A stretch of DNA of 64,000 nt from NCBI GenBank assembly GCA_051251645.1, contig JBPOEY010000001.1, positions 434,001 through 498,000 of the forward strand, given 5' to 3'. The notes under the pieces were generated by a model. It saw only the letters and a list, made by a program, of their open reading frames with translations. It was not told the DNA's origin and did no database searches. The position numbers and the translations under genes were made by a program. Position 1 is the first letter of the stretch, and each line of letters opens with the position of its first letter. Origin of the DNA: Litorimonas sp051251645. GTDB taxonomy: Bacteria > Pseudomonadota > Alphaproteobacteria > Caulobacterales > Maricaulaceae. This document shows positions 7,943-16,125 of the stretch, piece by piece.

Positions 7943-10933
7943 TTATTGCGTGTCTAGTTTTTCAACCGCCACCGCATCGCGCGGCGTGATTTCACCGTCG
8001 CCGTGGAAATATTTCCAACTGCGCAGGCATTTTTTCGCATCCGTCTCTTTCAAGTCCGCAATCGACACGGCACCCCCCAAAGTCGCCGAGGACACGATGA
8101 GATAGTCCGCCAGCGTATCGGTCGGTTCCGCCGGATTGGCGTAGTCGTCCGCAACAAGGATGCCCAAGGCCGCCAAAGCGTCGGCTAAGTCTGCGCCGGG
8201 GGCGGTGACAGCCGCTTCCAAGCTCGATTTGATGACTTTGTCTCGCCGCAGCGGTTCAATCGTCTCATTAACTTGGTCGCGCACCGTGCGAATTTTGGCC
8301 ATCTGTTCGACCAAAGCGGCATCGGCCCAACTCTCCGGACAGTCGCGGAACTCTTCCAAATGCACGGACGGTCCCGGACGGCGGGCTTGCCAGACTTCTT
8401 CCATGGTAAAGCAGAGGGTCGGCGCAAGCCATGTTGTGAGCCGTTCAAAAAGCGCATTCATGACCGTGCGGCAAGCGCGGCGACGGGTGCTGTCGAGCGG
8501 GTCGCAATAGAGCGCATCTTTCCGGATATCGAAGTAAAACGCGCTCAAATCATTGGTGCAGAAGTTAAATAGACGCGAGAAAATCGTGCGGTGATCGTGA
8601 TCGCGGACGAGCCCTTCATGCTCATTCCCCAGCTCATGCAGGCGGTGCAACACCCAGCGTTCCAGCGCGGGCATGTCATCATAGGCAACCGCTTCGCTCT
8701 CGTCATAGCCGTCGAGCGCGCCGATCATATAGCGCAGCGTATTGCGGAGCTTGCGGTAGCTATCTGTGTTGGTTTTGATGACTTCGTCCGAAATGCGGAT
8801 TTCCTCGGTCACGTCAGAACTGGCGACCCAGAGGCGGACAATATCCGCGCCGAATTTCTTGATCAAATCTTCAGGCGCCATGACATTGCCGAGGCTCTTG
8901 GACATTTTCAGCCCCCTGGCATCGACCACGAACCCGTGTGTCAGGATTCCTTTATAGGGCGCTTCACCGTAAACGGCGCAGCTCTCCATCAGCGACGACT
9001 GGAACCAGCCGCGATGTTGGTCGGACCCTTCCATATAGAGGTCGGCGCGGTCCGGCAGGTCGTCGCGTTGTTTGAGGCAAAACGCATGCGTGCATCCGCT
9101 ATCGAACCAGACGTCGAGGATGTCTGTGACCTTGGTCCAGCCGGCATGATTGTCGGGCATCAACTCTTCGAGCGGCGTTTCAAACCAACCGTCGACGCCT
9201 TGTTCCGCGACGGCGACGAGGATGCGCGCATTGATGGCGTCGGCATCCGCGCGTTCTGTGTGGAGTTCGCCGTTCGGGCCAACGATCAGCGTGATCGGCA
9301 CGCCCCAATTGCGCTGGCGAGAGATGAGCCAGTCCGGACGATCGCGCACCATCGCGCCGATGCGGTTACGCCCGCGATCCGGCCAGAACGTCGTTTTGTC
9401 GATCTCGGCCAAGGCTTTGTCGCGCAGGCCTTCTTTGGACATGCTGATGAACCACTGCGGCGTCGCGCGGCGGATGACCGGGGCTTTGGAGCGCCATGAG
9501 TGCGCGTCGCGAAGCGTCATCGGCGCACGCGCCAGCAGGTTGCCAGACTCGACGAGAGCTTTGATGACTTCGCCATTCGCTTTGCCGTCCTGCCCGCGCT
9601 TCTTGCCCGACGTGCGGATCACGTCGAGGCCTTGGAAACGCGCGGGCATGACATCGGTGTAGCAGCCTTTGTCGTCGAGGGTCATGGGCACGGCAGGGTC
9701 GATGCCAAGCTCTGCCAGCCTGTCGCCATTGCTCATCCAGACCATATAGTCGTCCTCGCCGTGCGACGGCGCGGTGTGGACGAAGCCCGTACCGGCGTCA
9801 GCGGTGACATGGTCGCCTGCGAACATGGGGACAGGGAAGTCGTAATTGCCCTCTGCGGCGGGCATGTGGCGGAGGGGATGGTCGAGGACCATGTTTGACA
9901 GGTCTTCAGCGGTTACATCCGCAATGCGGGTGGAGGATTTGACGAAGCTGGCCTTAGACACAGTCTCCCACAAATCGTCTGCGACGATCAGGCGGTCGCC
10001 GACAGACTGGCCGAGATCGAATTCGACGTCTTCGAGTTCTGTGATTTCATAGAGGCCATAGCGGATTTCAGTTGAGAATGAGACGGCGCGATTGGCCGGG
10101 ATTGTCCACGGCGTGGTGGTCCAGATAACGATGGACGCATCATCAAACTTGCGCTCATCCCGACGAAAGTCGGGATCCAGGCTAGAGGGCATGGTGTCAG
10201 CCGAAGCTGGACCCCGGCTTTCGCCGGGGTGAGCGGCGGTGGTGGAGGTCACAGGAAACCGCACATAAATCTGGCTCACCTTGCGGTCTGCATACTCAAC
10301 CTCAGCCTCAGCCAAAGCCGTCTGTTCCACGGGGCTCCACATGATCGGCTTAGAGCCGCGATAAAGTTGTCCGCTTTGCGCAATCTTTAAAAGTTCGCCG
10401 CAGATCACGGCTTCACTTTCAAACCGCATCGTCAAATACGGATTATCCCAATCGCCGACGACGCCGAGGCGTTGAAACTCTTCGCTTTGCACATCGACCC
10501 ATTGCTTCGCATATTCGCGGCAGCGGGCGCGGAACTCGGACGGCAGGACATCATCTTTCGACTTTCCTTTACCGCGAAATTCCTCTTCGACTTTCCATTC
10601 AATCGGCAGGCCGTGACAATCCCAACCGGGCACGTAATTGGCATTCATGCCAAGCATCTGATGGCTACGGTTGATCAGGTCTTTGAGGATTTTGTTCAGT
10701 GCCGTCCCCATGTGAATGTGGCCGTTGGCATAGGGCGGGCCGTCATGCAGCGTATAGGTCTCGCGGCCTTCGCTTTGTTCACGCAGCGTTTGATAAAGCT
10801 TCTGCTCACTCCAAAACTCAATCCATTGTGGCTCGGCCTTGGGCAGGCCCGCGCGCATCGGGAAATCCGTCTTGGGCAGGAAGAGGGTGTCGCGATAGTC
10901 GCGAGGCTCGGGTGTGGAGGGCGCAGTGGTCAT
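7943..10933 (-). CDS. ileS: Isoleucyl-tRNA synthetase with an in-frame repeat insertion
   Basis: 996 residues, class Ia enzyme that charges tRNA-Ile and edits valine. The HIGH motif is HIHMGTALNKILKDLI near residue 70 (HIHMG), the editing (CP1) domain contains IVIWTTTPWTIPANRAV, and the KMSKS loop is in GLKMSKSLGN. The C-terminal anticodon domain follows, and the last ~100 residues lack the usual zinc-finger Cys clusters. A 28-residue stretch (about 233-260, beginning AHPGESRGPA and ending DFRRDER) is encoded by a palindromic repeat and has no counterpart in IleRS proteins I know. It lies between two core beta-strands of the editing domain, probably as a surface loop. The reading frame is otherwise intact, so the enzyme should be functional. 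Confidence 0.97.
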   Translation of the reverse strand: MTTAPSTPEPRDYRDTLFLPKTDFPMRAGLPKAEPQWIEFWSEQKLYQTLREQSEGRETYTLHDGPPYANGHIHMGTALNKILKDLINRSHQMLGMNANYVPGWDCHGLPIEWKVEEEFRGKGKSKDDVLPSEFRARCREYAKQWVDVQSEEFQRLGVVGDWDNPYLTMRFESEAVICGELLKIAQSGQLYRGSKPIMWSPVEQTALAEAEVEYADRKVSQIYVRFPVTSTTAAHPGESRGPASADTMPSSLDPDFRRDERKFDDASIVIWTTTPWTIPANRAVSFSTEIRYGLYEITELEDVEFDLGQSVGDRLIVADDLWETVSKASFVKSSTRIADVTAEDLSNMVLDHPLRHMPAAEGNYDFPVPMFAGDHVTADAGTGFVHTAPSHGEDDYMVWMSNGDRLAELGIDPAVPMTLDDKGCYTDVMPARFQGLDVIRTSGKKRGQDGKANGEVIKALVESGNLLARAPMTLRDAHSWRSKAPVIRRATPQWFISMSKEGLRDKALAEIDKTTFWPDRGRNRIGAMVRDRPDWLISRQRNWGVPITLIVGPNGELHTERADADAINARILVAVAEQGVDGWFETPLEELMPDNHAGWTKVTDILDVWFDSGCTHAFCLKQRDDLPDRADLYMEGSDQHRGWFQSSLMESCAVYGEAPYKGILTHGFVVDARGLKMSKSLGNVMAPEDLIKKFGADIVRLWVASSDVTEEIRISDEVIKTNTDSYRKLRNTLRYMIGALDGYDESEAVAYDDMPALERWVLHRLHELGNEHEGLVRDHDHRTIFSRLFNFCTNDLSAFYFDIRKDALYCDPLDSTRRRACRTVMNALFERLTTWLAPTLCFTMEEVWQARRPGPSVHLEEFRDCPESWADAALVEQMAKIRTVRDQVNETIEPLRRDKVIKSSLEAAVTAPGADLADALAALGILVADDYANPAEPTDTLADYLIVSSATLGGAVSIADLKETDAKKCLRSWKYFHGDGEITPRDAVAVEKLDTQ
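10152..10235. repeat. 84-bp two-hairpin palindromic element inserted in frame in ileS
   Basis: Bounded by CGCTCA (10152) and TGAGCG (10235), a terminal inverted repeat. Inside are two hairpins: TCCCGAC-GAAA-GTCGGGA and ACCCCGGC-TTTC-GCCGGGGT, joined by about 33 bp. The length is exactly 28 codons, so ileS stays in frame. The left hairpin recurs at 7907-7936. This architecture matches dispersed extragenic palindromes of alphaproteobacteria, which read as PGESRGP...DPDFRRDE when translated. Confidence 0.88.
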
Positions 10934-10976
10934 GAGGATGTCTTTGGGTCTGAAAGGTCGATGGGGTCGAAAATCA

Positions 10977-11009
10977 CCGATACGGGCCGGGCTAGCGGGC
11001 GCGTATCGG
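10977..11009 (-). promoter_or_regulatory. Stem-loop in the ileS leader
   Basis: CCGATAC (10977-10983) pairs with GTATCGG (11003-11009) about 45-75 bp upstream of the ileS ATG, enclosing a GC-rich loop. It may be a leader hairpin or an operator. The 215-bp gap 10934-11148 shows no convincing gene; a plus-strand frame there has no family resemblance. Confidence 0.3.
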
Positions 11010-11148
11010 GGTGGTAATTCGAACGATCAACATGGTGGCGGGTTAGCGATCCACGGCGGGTATGGCAAGCGCGCGCTGTCGGCGGCGATCAGTGTGATCA
11101 AACTGTTAGGTTTGCGTTGCCGCTTGATTGTTCATGGTCTCGTTCTGC

Positions 11149-11550
11149 TTACTTCTTGCGATTAAACAGTTGGTCGCGTTTGCGTCGCTCTGCATCGCGC
11201 GCCTCGACCAAAATATCGCGCTTCACTCGCGCCAAAGTGAATCCCAAATTACTGCGCCGCAGGTCCCGCTCGGTCATGCGCGCTAGCTTCTCGCGATAGG
11301 CGTCAGGATGTTTTTTCATCATCTCGCCATGCAGACTACGGATCATCAACATGTGCCCGCCGCGAAAGAGGATGAAATAGAGCGCGGCAAAGCCGACCAT
11401 GACGGCGGTATGGTCGAGGGTCGTCTCGCTCGGTCCGATGGCGCGTAGCACGAACAGCACGGCGATCAGGGACAAGGCCGCCGGACAGACGGTGCGGATC
11501 AACCAGCTGCGCAAGCTTAGCCAGCGATGAGAGACAGCTTCGGGGCTCAT
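11149..11550 (-). CDS. Small inner-membrane protein, unknown function
   Basis: 133 residues. Two hydrophobic helices (about residues 20-40, VCPAALSLIAVLFVLRAI, and 48-63, AVMVGFAALYFILF) are followed by a basic, helical cytoplasmic tail (ERDLRRSNLGFTLARVKRD, ending QLFNRKK). No family recognised. It is divergent from the dihydroorotase gene 68 bp away. The clear segregation of hydrophobic and charged halves argues for a real protein. Confidence 0.7.
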   Translation of the reverse strand: MSPEAVSHRWLSLRSWLIRTVCPAALSLIAVLFVLRAIGPSETTLDHTAVMVGFAALYFILFRGGHMLMIRSLHGEMMKKHPDAYREKLARMTERDLRRSNLGFTLARVKRDILVEARDAERRKRDQLFNRKK

Positions 11551-11618
11551 AGGTCCTTATACGGAAAAATCCGACGAATGGAGTCGCGACATTGCGTCTC
11601 GCTTGTTAAACTCCCTGT

Positions 11619-12962
11619 ATGACACAAACATTCGATCTCCTTATCCGTGGCGGCACGGTCGTAAATCACTCCGGACAAGCGCGCACCGACGTCGGGATCA
11701 AAAACGGCAAAATTGTCGCGATTGGCGATCTGTCCCAAGCCAGCGCGGGCGAGACCGTTAATGCGACCGGGCTGCATGTGCTGCCGGGCGTAATCGATAG
11801 CCAAGTTCATTTCCGCGAACCCGGGCCGACGCATAAAGAAAATTTGCGTGCAGGTTCAATGGGCGCCGTGCTCGGCGGTGTGACGGGTGTGTTTGAAATG
11901 CCCAACACCAATCCGACAACCTCCACGGCCACTATGTTGCAGGACAAATTGGACCGCGCAGCGGGCAAGGTCGATCACGGCGGCATGTTCTGTAACCATG
12001 CTTTCTATGTGGGCGGGACGCACGCCAATGCGGACCATCTGCACGAGTTGGAACGTTTGCCGGGCTGCTGCGGTGTCAAAGTCTTTATGGGTGCCTCAAC
12101 GGGCGACTTGTTGATCGCGGATGATGATGGGCTGCGCCGTGTGCTGAAATCCATCAATCGCCGCGCCAGTTTTCATTCTGAGGACGAAGCGCGCATGGCG
12201 GAGCGGCGTCATCTGGCGCGCGACGGCGATTGGACCTCGCATACAGATGTTCGGGACAAGCAATCCGCGATCATCTCGACGCAGCGTTTGATCCGGATGG
12301 CGCGCGAAGCGAATAAGCGCATTCATGTGCTGCATATTTCTACGGCCGAAGAAGTGCCGTTGTTGGCGGCGAATAAAGATCTTGTGACATGTGAGATTTT
12401 GCCCAACCATTTGTCGATCTACGGGCCCGAGGCTTATGAAAAACTCGAAGGCCGGGTGCAGCAGAACCCCCCGATCCGCGATTATGAAAACGCGATGGGT
12501 TTGTGGGAAGGGGTGCGCAATGGCACGTTTGACGTGATGGGCACGGACCACGCGCCGCACACGCTAGAAGAAAAATCCATGCCTTATCCGGCCAGCCCGT
12601 CTGGCATGCCGGGCGTGCAGACCTTTGTCCCGTTGATGCTGGATTGGGTCAATAAAGGCGCGTTGAGCCTCGAGCGCTTTGTCGATTTGACCAGTCACGG
12701 GGTGAACCGGCTGTGGGGTGTGGTCGGCAAGGGTCGCTTGGCGGCGGGCTATGACGCCGACATCACCATCGTCGATATGAAAGAAACGCGCACAATTCGC
12801 GATGCCGATCAGGTCAATATCTCGGGCTGGACGCCCTATGATGGGCGTGAGGTTCAAGGCTGGCCGACGCATACGATTATTGACGGACACATTGTCATGC
12901 AGAACGGCGAGATCATTGGCGACGCCCAAGGCAAACCTTATCGCTTTGCGGAGAGTCTCTAA
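11619..12962 (+). CDS. pyrC: Dihydroorotase (class I amidohydrolase)
   Basis: 447 residues. It catalyses ring closure of carbamoyl-aspartate to dihydroorotate in pyrimidine synthesis. Visible motifs: the opening LIRGGTVVNHSG, the strand-1 metal site IDSQVHFREPGPTHKE, FEMPNTNP, a Lys in GVKVFMGAST that would be the carboxylated bridging ligand, HVLHISTAEE, and the Asp of GTDHAPHT. The strand-1 metal motif reads Q-V-H instead of H-x-H, so one metal ligand is replaced; I recall this as a feature of one dihydroorotase subgroup. A hydantoinase or allantoinase is less likely given the MPNTNP and HAPHT signatures. No pyrimidine genes are adjacent. Confidence 0.87.
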   Translation: MTQTFDLLIRGGTVVNHSGQARTDVGIKNGKIVAIGDLSQASAGETVNATGLHVLPGVIDSQVHFREPGPTHKENLRAGSMGAVLGGVTGVFEMPNTNPTTSTATMLQDKLDRAAGKVDHGGMFCNHAFYVGGTHANADHLHELERLPGCCGVKVFMGASTGDLLIADDDGLRRVLKSINRRASFHSEDEARMAERRHLARDGDWTSHTDVRDKQSAIISTQRLIRMAREANKRIHVLHISTAEEVPLLAANKDLVTCEILPNHLSIYGPEAYEKLEGRVQQNPPIRDYENAMGLWEGVRNGTFDVMGTDHAPHTLEEKSMPYPASPSGMPGVQTFVPLMLDWVNKGALSLERFVDLTSHGVNRLWGVVGKGRLAAGYDADITIVDMKETRTIRDADQVNISGWTPYDGREVQGWPTHTIIDGHIVMQNGEIIGDAQGKPYRFAESL

Positions 12963-13003
12963 AACCCGTCTCAAACGCCTAAAAAGACTTTGGGTATATT
13001 GAC

Positions 13004-13017
13004 ACGACATCTGTCGT
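13004..13017. promoter_or_regulatory. Palindrome in the DUF2807 gene promoter
   Basis: ACGACA-TC-TGTCGT, a 14-bp palindrome about 30 bp before the start codon. It overlaps or follows a TTGACA-like hexamer (13000-13005). It could be a repressor site. Confidence 0.35.
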
Positions 13018-13047
13018 CATATATCGTTTTTCGATAAGGAGACAATT

Positions 13048-13716
13048 ATGAAACATTTACTCACTGCGGGTGCTGCCGCCGTTTTGCTATTGGCCGGAAC
13101 GGCTTCCGCCCATGATACCAAACACGCCGACCGCGATGTCGTGACGGATTATGACTTTAGCAATTTCGATTCCATTGTGATTGAGGGAGTCTATTTGTTG
13201 GATATTCGGGACGGGGACACATTCTCCATTCGCACGGAAGCGACAGAAGAAGACGCCAAATGGCAAGATGTGACGCTGACAGGGCGCACGCTGAATTTGG
13301 GAATGAAAAAATCTAAAAGTAAGCGCTGGAATAAAAATAATAATTCCCACGGCGTGCGGGCCATTATTACGATGCCGCGCTTGGTCGACTTCGAGGTGGC
13401 GGGTGTTGCAACCGGGACTATCTCGGCCTTTACGGGCGGGAACATTGACGTTGATATTGCGGGTGTCTCAGAGCTGACGCTGAGCGGGACGTGTGATCGT
13501 TTGGATATCGACATGGCGGGCGTTGGCGATGTCGATGCCGAGGGCCTTATATGCGATGATGTGGATGCAGATTTGGGTGGGGTCGGATCTTTATCTGTTT
13601 ATGCCGCGACCCGTATCGATGCCAGTGCAGGCGGAATGGGCAGTATCGAAGTCTATGGTGATCCTGAATTCCGCGACATTGACGACGGCTTCATGGCCAA
13701 GGTCAAAATCCGTTAA
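13048..13716 (+). CDS. Exported DUF2807 (GIN-domain) beta-helix protein
   Basis: 222 residues. Signal peptide MKHLLTAGAAAVLLLAGTASA. The body matches DUF2807: DFSNFDSIVIEGVYLLDIRDG, then stacked short beta turns with G-V-G repeats (EVAGVATGTISAFTGG, IDVDIAGVSELTLSG, DMAGVGDVDAEG, DLGGVGSLSVYA). The repeats suggest a small parallel beta-helix in the periplasm or outer membrane. A basic loop, KKSKSKRWNKNNNSHG, interrupts the first half. AAGGAG ends 6 bp before the ATG. A bidirectional terminator separates it from the glycine-zipper gene. Function unknown for the family. Confidence 0.87.
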   Translation: MKHLLTAGAAAVLLLAGTASAHDTKHADRDVVTDYDFSNFDSIVIEGVYLLDIRDGDTFSIRTEATEEDAKWQDVTLTGRTLNLGMKKSKSKRWNKNNNSHGVRAIITMPRLVDFEVAGVATGTISAFTGGNIDVDIAGVSELTLSGTCDRLDIDMAGVGDVDAEGLICDDVDADLGGVGSLSVYAATRIDASAGGMGSIEVYGDPEFRDIDDGFMAKVKIR

Positions 13717-13736
13717 GCGCCTTACCTTTTAACGCA

Positions 13737-13772
13737 TAAAAAAGGCCCGGTTCAACCGGGCCTTTTTCTTTT
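13737..13772. terminator. Bidirectional intrinsic terminator
   Basis: AAAGGCCCGGTT (13741-13752) pairs with AACCGGGCCTTT (13754-13765) and is flanked by A- and T-runs. It ends the DUF2807 transcript and the convergent glycine-zipper transcript. Confidence 0.9.
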
Positions 13773-13788
13773 TAAGGGGGCGCGAATT

Positions 13789-14676
13789 CTAGCGGATCAT
13801 GCAGGTTGTAGCGCCTGTATGGGCGTCGCGCGACGGGAACGTTCCAGCCGGGCAATTCGACTGACTCGAATGACCCACATAGGTGCTTGAACCACCATAA
13901 TAGGGCTGGCTGTGACGCGGCTGAGAATAGGTCCGATTGCTTCGGCTATTGCCGATTGCCGATCCTGCAATGCCCCCAACAAGGCCGCCAATAATTGTGC
14001 CTTCAGTGCGATTTCCGCTGCCAGCGATTTCGCGGCCGACAACAGAGCCCAGCGTTCCGCCGACCAGACCTCCAACGACGAGGCCATTATTATTGCGGGG
14101 TTGCGAATAGTGTGGCTGTGAATAGCGAACGCGCGGCTGTTGAGGGTAATAGTTAGGCTGAACGTAGCGAGGTTGGACATAGCGTGGCTGTGTGTAACGT
14201 GGCTGGACATAGTGAGGCTGTGTGTAGGTCACGCGCGGGCGATGATAGGTCCGTGGTTGTTGGTAGTGTGTCCGGGGTTGTTGGTAGTACCTGCGGGGCT
14301 GTTGGTAATGCGTCCGCGGTTGATGATAGGTGCGCGGCTGCTGATAATAGGTCGTGCCCGCATTATAATGACGCGTGCGCGGCTGTTGATAATAGTGACG
14401 GTTTTGATTGCCATTGCCGACAATCGCAGCGCCAGCGAGTCCGCCAACAACGGCGCCAATTACGGAGCCTTCGGTCCGCGCGCCACTGCCAGACACTTGG
14501 CTGCCGATGACGGCGCCGAGGCCTGCACCGACCAAGCCCCCAACAATTTGGTTGTTGCTGTTGGATGACTGATTTTGGTGGTAATGCTGATAATTCGTAT
14601 TGTGCGCCTGCGCCGAGAGCGGGGCAAATGCCAAGGCTCCGACGGCTGCGACGGCCGTTGCGAAATATTTGATCAT
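13789..14676 (-). CDS. Glycine-zipper envelope protein with a Tyr-Gln-Pro-Arg repeat linker
   Basis: 295 residues with a signal peptide ending PLSAQA. Two glycine-zipper (2TM) domains, each of the form IVGGLVGAGLGAVIG...GSGARTEG...VVGGLAGAA, lie at about residues 43-88 and 198-243. They flank a ~105-residue low-complexity linker built of YYQQPRT / YVQPRY units. The C-terminus has SNCPAGTFPSRD and TTCMIR, a possible disulfide. Glycine zippers insert into or stabilise outer membranes; the Tyr-rich linker may bind peptidoglycan or self-associate. A perfect CtrA-type box lies 66 bp upstream. It heads an island of three related sequences. Confidence 0.87.
   Translation of the reverse strand: MIKYFATAVAAVGALAFAPLSAQAHNTNYQHYHQNQSSNSNNQIVGGLVGAGLGAVIGSQVSGSGARTEGSVIGAVVGGLAGAAIVGNGNQNRHYYQQPRTRHYNAGTTYYQQPRTYHQPRTHYQQPRRYYQQPRTHYQQPRTYHRPRVTYTQPHYVQPRYTQPRYVQPRYVQPNYYPQQPRVRYSQPHYSQPRNNNGLVVGGLVGGTLGSVVGREIAGSGNRTEGTIIGGLVGGIAGSAIGNSRSNRTYSQPRHSQPYYGGSSTYVGHSSQSNCPAGTFPSRDAHTGATTCMIR
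14100..14400 (-). repeat. Imperfect short tandem repeats encoding the QPR linker
   Basis: Degenerate units of roughly 12-30 bp recur through this stretch (on the plus strand GGCTGTTG..., GGTTGTTGGTAGT...). They encode the Tyr/Gln/Pro/Arg-rich linker of the protein at 13789-14676. Such repeats expand and contract by slippage, so linker length probably varies between strains. Confidence 0.65.
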
Positions 14677-14741
14677 GGGTCATTGTCCTTTTGCGATTGC
14701 AAAGGTGCCCGTTCCTTGGCCCCTTTCGGTGGATAGACGTC

Positions 14742-14756
14742 TTAACCAAAAGTTAA
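14742..14756. promoter_or_regulatory. CtrA-type binding site
   Basis: TTAACCAAAAGTTAA matches the Caulobacter CtrA consensus TTAA-N7-TTAA exactly, followed by C as in the preferred site. It lies 66 bp upstream of the glycine-zipper gene start, a position where CtrA could activate or repress it. Confidence 0.65.
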
Positions 14757-14822
14757 CACGGCGAAAGGACTCCTAAGCTGACCGAAAGTGAATAAAGCCT
14801 GAACCTAAGATTAAGTCGAGTC

Positions 14823-15106
14823 TTAGCGCCGCACGGGTCGACGACAGACATGACCCGAACAGCCCAATGTCGCAGGCGGAATGTAATAGGTTTGAGGGGG
14901 CGACCATCCACTCTGCGCCGGAACCTGTGCGGTTAGCCAGTGTGTAGCCCGCCAATCTGCCTGCGACGGACTCAATCTCCGCGCCTTCTGTCCGGTTACC
15001 TGACGGTGCGATTTGGGAGCCGATTAGCACCGACGCCCGCGCCCGCCGAACCGCCGAGCAGAGTATCATTATCAAAATTCCTGAATAATTGTGCCTGTGG
15101 GGCCAT
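14823..15106 (-). pseudogene. Decayed glycine-zipper gene with at least two frameshifts
   Basis: Three minus-strand frames each hold part of one ancestral protein. The first reads NDTLLGGSAGAGVGA. A shift leads to IGSQIAPSGNRTEGAEI and AGRLAGYTLANRTGSGAEW. A second shift leads to QTYYIPPATLGCSGHVCRR and a stop at 14823. The middle piece repeats the GS(G/Q)-RTEG core of the intact neighbours. No signal peptide is encoded, and the start side abuts the terminator at 15155-15185, so it is also cut off from a promoter. It reads as a duplicate that lost function. Confidence 0.75.
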
Positions 15107-15154
15107 CAACTTTATTTGGGCATCACGACACGGTTTTGGGGACGGTAACGACCA

Positions 15155-15185
15155 TAAAAAACCCCGGTCCATGGACCGGGGTTTC
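15155..15185 (-). terminator. Intrinsic terminator of the second glycine-zipper gene
   Basis: ACCCCGGTCCA (15161-15171) and TGGACCGGGGT (15172-15182) form a perfect 22-bp palindrome, followed in the minus direction by TTTTTT. Confidence 0.88.
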
Positions 15186-15243
15186 CTTCTAAATCAGTGG
15201 AGGCGATAAAAGGGACGGACGCGCCCACTGATCCGAATAGGGG

Positions 15244-16005
15244 TTAGTGGCTAGAGTAACAGACGGTCTGGCCGTGATAATGTCCCCGACGGGTGTGGTT
15301 TTGGCGTCCGTGCGTCTGACGACGATTGTTCCACGCGCGCTTGACCTGATGACGTTCCGTTTTCAGCGCATCAAGCTGATAGCTGATCTCGTTTAATCGC
15401 CGTTGGATGCCGCGGCGACCATGCTGATAACGTTGGGCCCGCTTCAGATCTTGACGTTCCGCCCGAAGCCGGTTCATCCGGCGTTCGATCTGACGCAGGT
15501 CGCGATCATGCTGCTGGGCTGTGTAGCCGCGCTGATGTCCGTAGCCGCGATCATTGTAACCTCGGTCGTTATAACCACGGTCATTATGGTTTCGACTATT
15601 ACGGTCGCGAGAATTATAGCCGCGATGGTTGGGCTCGTAGCCGCGCGTGTTGGTTTGACGACCACGATATTGTGTCGTCTGATAAGTCGGCGTATGAGCT
15701 GTGCTAATCACCCGGTCATTGCGGTAGGTCCGGCCATCTTTTTCGCAATCACTGGCCCCGTCACCAATGGCGGCCCCGATGATGCCCCCGATCAAGGCGC
15801 CAGCAATCGCGCCCTCCGTCCGGTCATTCCGACCCGCGATTTCTTCGCCGATCACTGTGCCGAGCGACCCACCAATTAAACCACCGGCAATGGCGGCTTC
15901 TGTGTCTTTGCATTTGCGGTAATCGCTAGCGGACGCTGTGGCCGGTAAAGCGAAGGCGGCTGCGGCCACGGAAGCGACAGCCAGGGATTTTGTAAACTGT
16001 TTCAT
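15244..16005 (-). CDS. Glycine-zipper envelope protein with basic coiled-coil C-terminus
   Basis: 253 residues. Signal peptide ending ALPATASA. One glycine zipper, AGGLIGGSLGTVIG...GRNDRTEGAIAGALIGGIIG (about residues 40-80), is followed by a DGR(T)YRN linker and Asn/Arg/Tyr-rich repeats (RGYNDRGYNDRGY, about residues 135-165). Then comes a basic helix with coiled-coil spacing (LRQIERRMNRLRAERQDLKR) and a His/Arg-rich tail. Cys in YRKCKD and in ASDCEKD may bridge. The basic second half could bind nucleic acid, LPS or peptidoglycan. It is related to the protein at 13789-14676 by the zipper and the RTEG motif. A CtrA-like site lies about 105 bp upstream. Confidence 0.85.
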   Translation of the reverse strand: MKQFTKSLAVASVAAAAFALPATASASDYRKCKDTEAAIAGGLIGGSLGTVIGEEIAGRNDRTEGAIAGALIGGIIGAAIGDGASDCEKDGRTYRNDRVISTAHTPTYQTTQYRGRQTNTRGYEPNHRGYNSRDRNSRNHNDRGYNDRGYNDRGYGHQRGYTAQQHDRDLRQIERRMNRLRAERQDLKRAQRYQHGRRGIQRRLNEISYQLDALKTERHQVKRAWNNRRQTHGRQNHTRRGHYHGQTVCYSSH

Positions 16006-16110
16006 GGAAACATCTCCTGGTTTGCTCGGGCTGGGAGGAGTCCCGTGCCGATGAAGATGTGTTAGGGGAGGGTGGTTGAAGCCTCTCTGAGCCGCGTGTT
16101 CATACGGTGT

Positions 16111-16125
16111 TTAGATTAGGGTTAA
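16111..16125. promoter_or_regulatory. CtrA-like site upstream of the second glycine-zipper gene
   Basis: TTAGATTAGGGTTAA fits TTAA-N7-TTAA with one mismatch. A further TTAA at 16132-16135 gives an N6-spaced variant. With the perfect site at 14742 this suggests co-regulation of the two zipper genes. Confidence 0.4.

Noticed and set aside
8591..9499. 302-codon open frame on the plus strand opposite ileS
   Set aside because: It mirrors ileS codons in a GC-rich genome, shows no family resemblance and has no ribosome-binding site; ileS motifs on the other strand are complete.
10914..11165. 83-codon plus-strand frame in the ileS leader
   Set aside because: Starts inside ileS, Gly/Arg-rich, no family resemblance and no ribosome-binding site.
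14220..14400. CRISPR-like periodic repeats
   Set aside because: The units are imperfect, too short, lack unique spacers and are in frame within a coding sequence.
14140..14568. 142-codon plus-strand frame opposite the glycine-zipper gene, rich in Val/Leu
   Set aside because: Its composition is just the reverse reading of the QPR repeats; the opposite strand has a signal peptide and two zipper domains.
15403..15879. 158-codon hydrophobic plus-strand frame opposite the second glycine-zipper gene
   Set aside because: Its apparent membrane helices come from reading Arg/Asn/Tyr repeats backwards; no ribosome-binding site.
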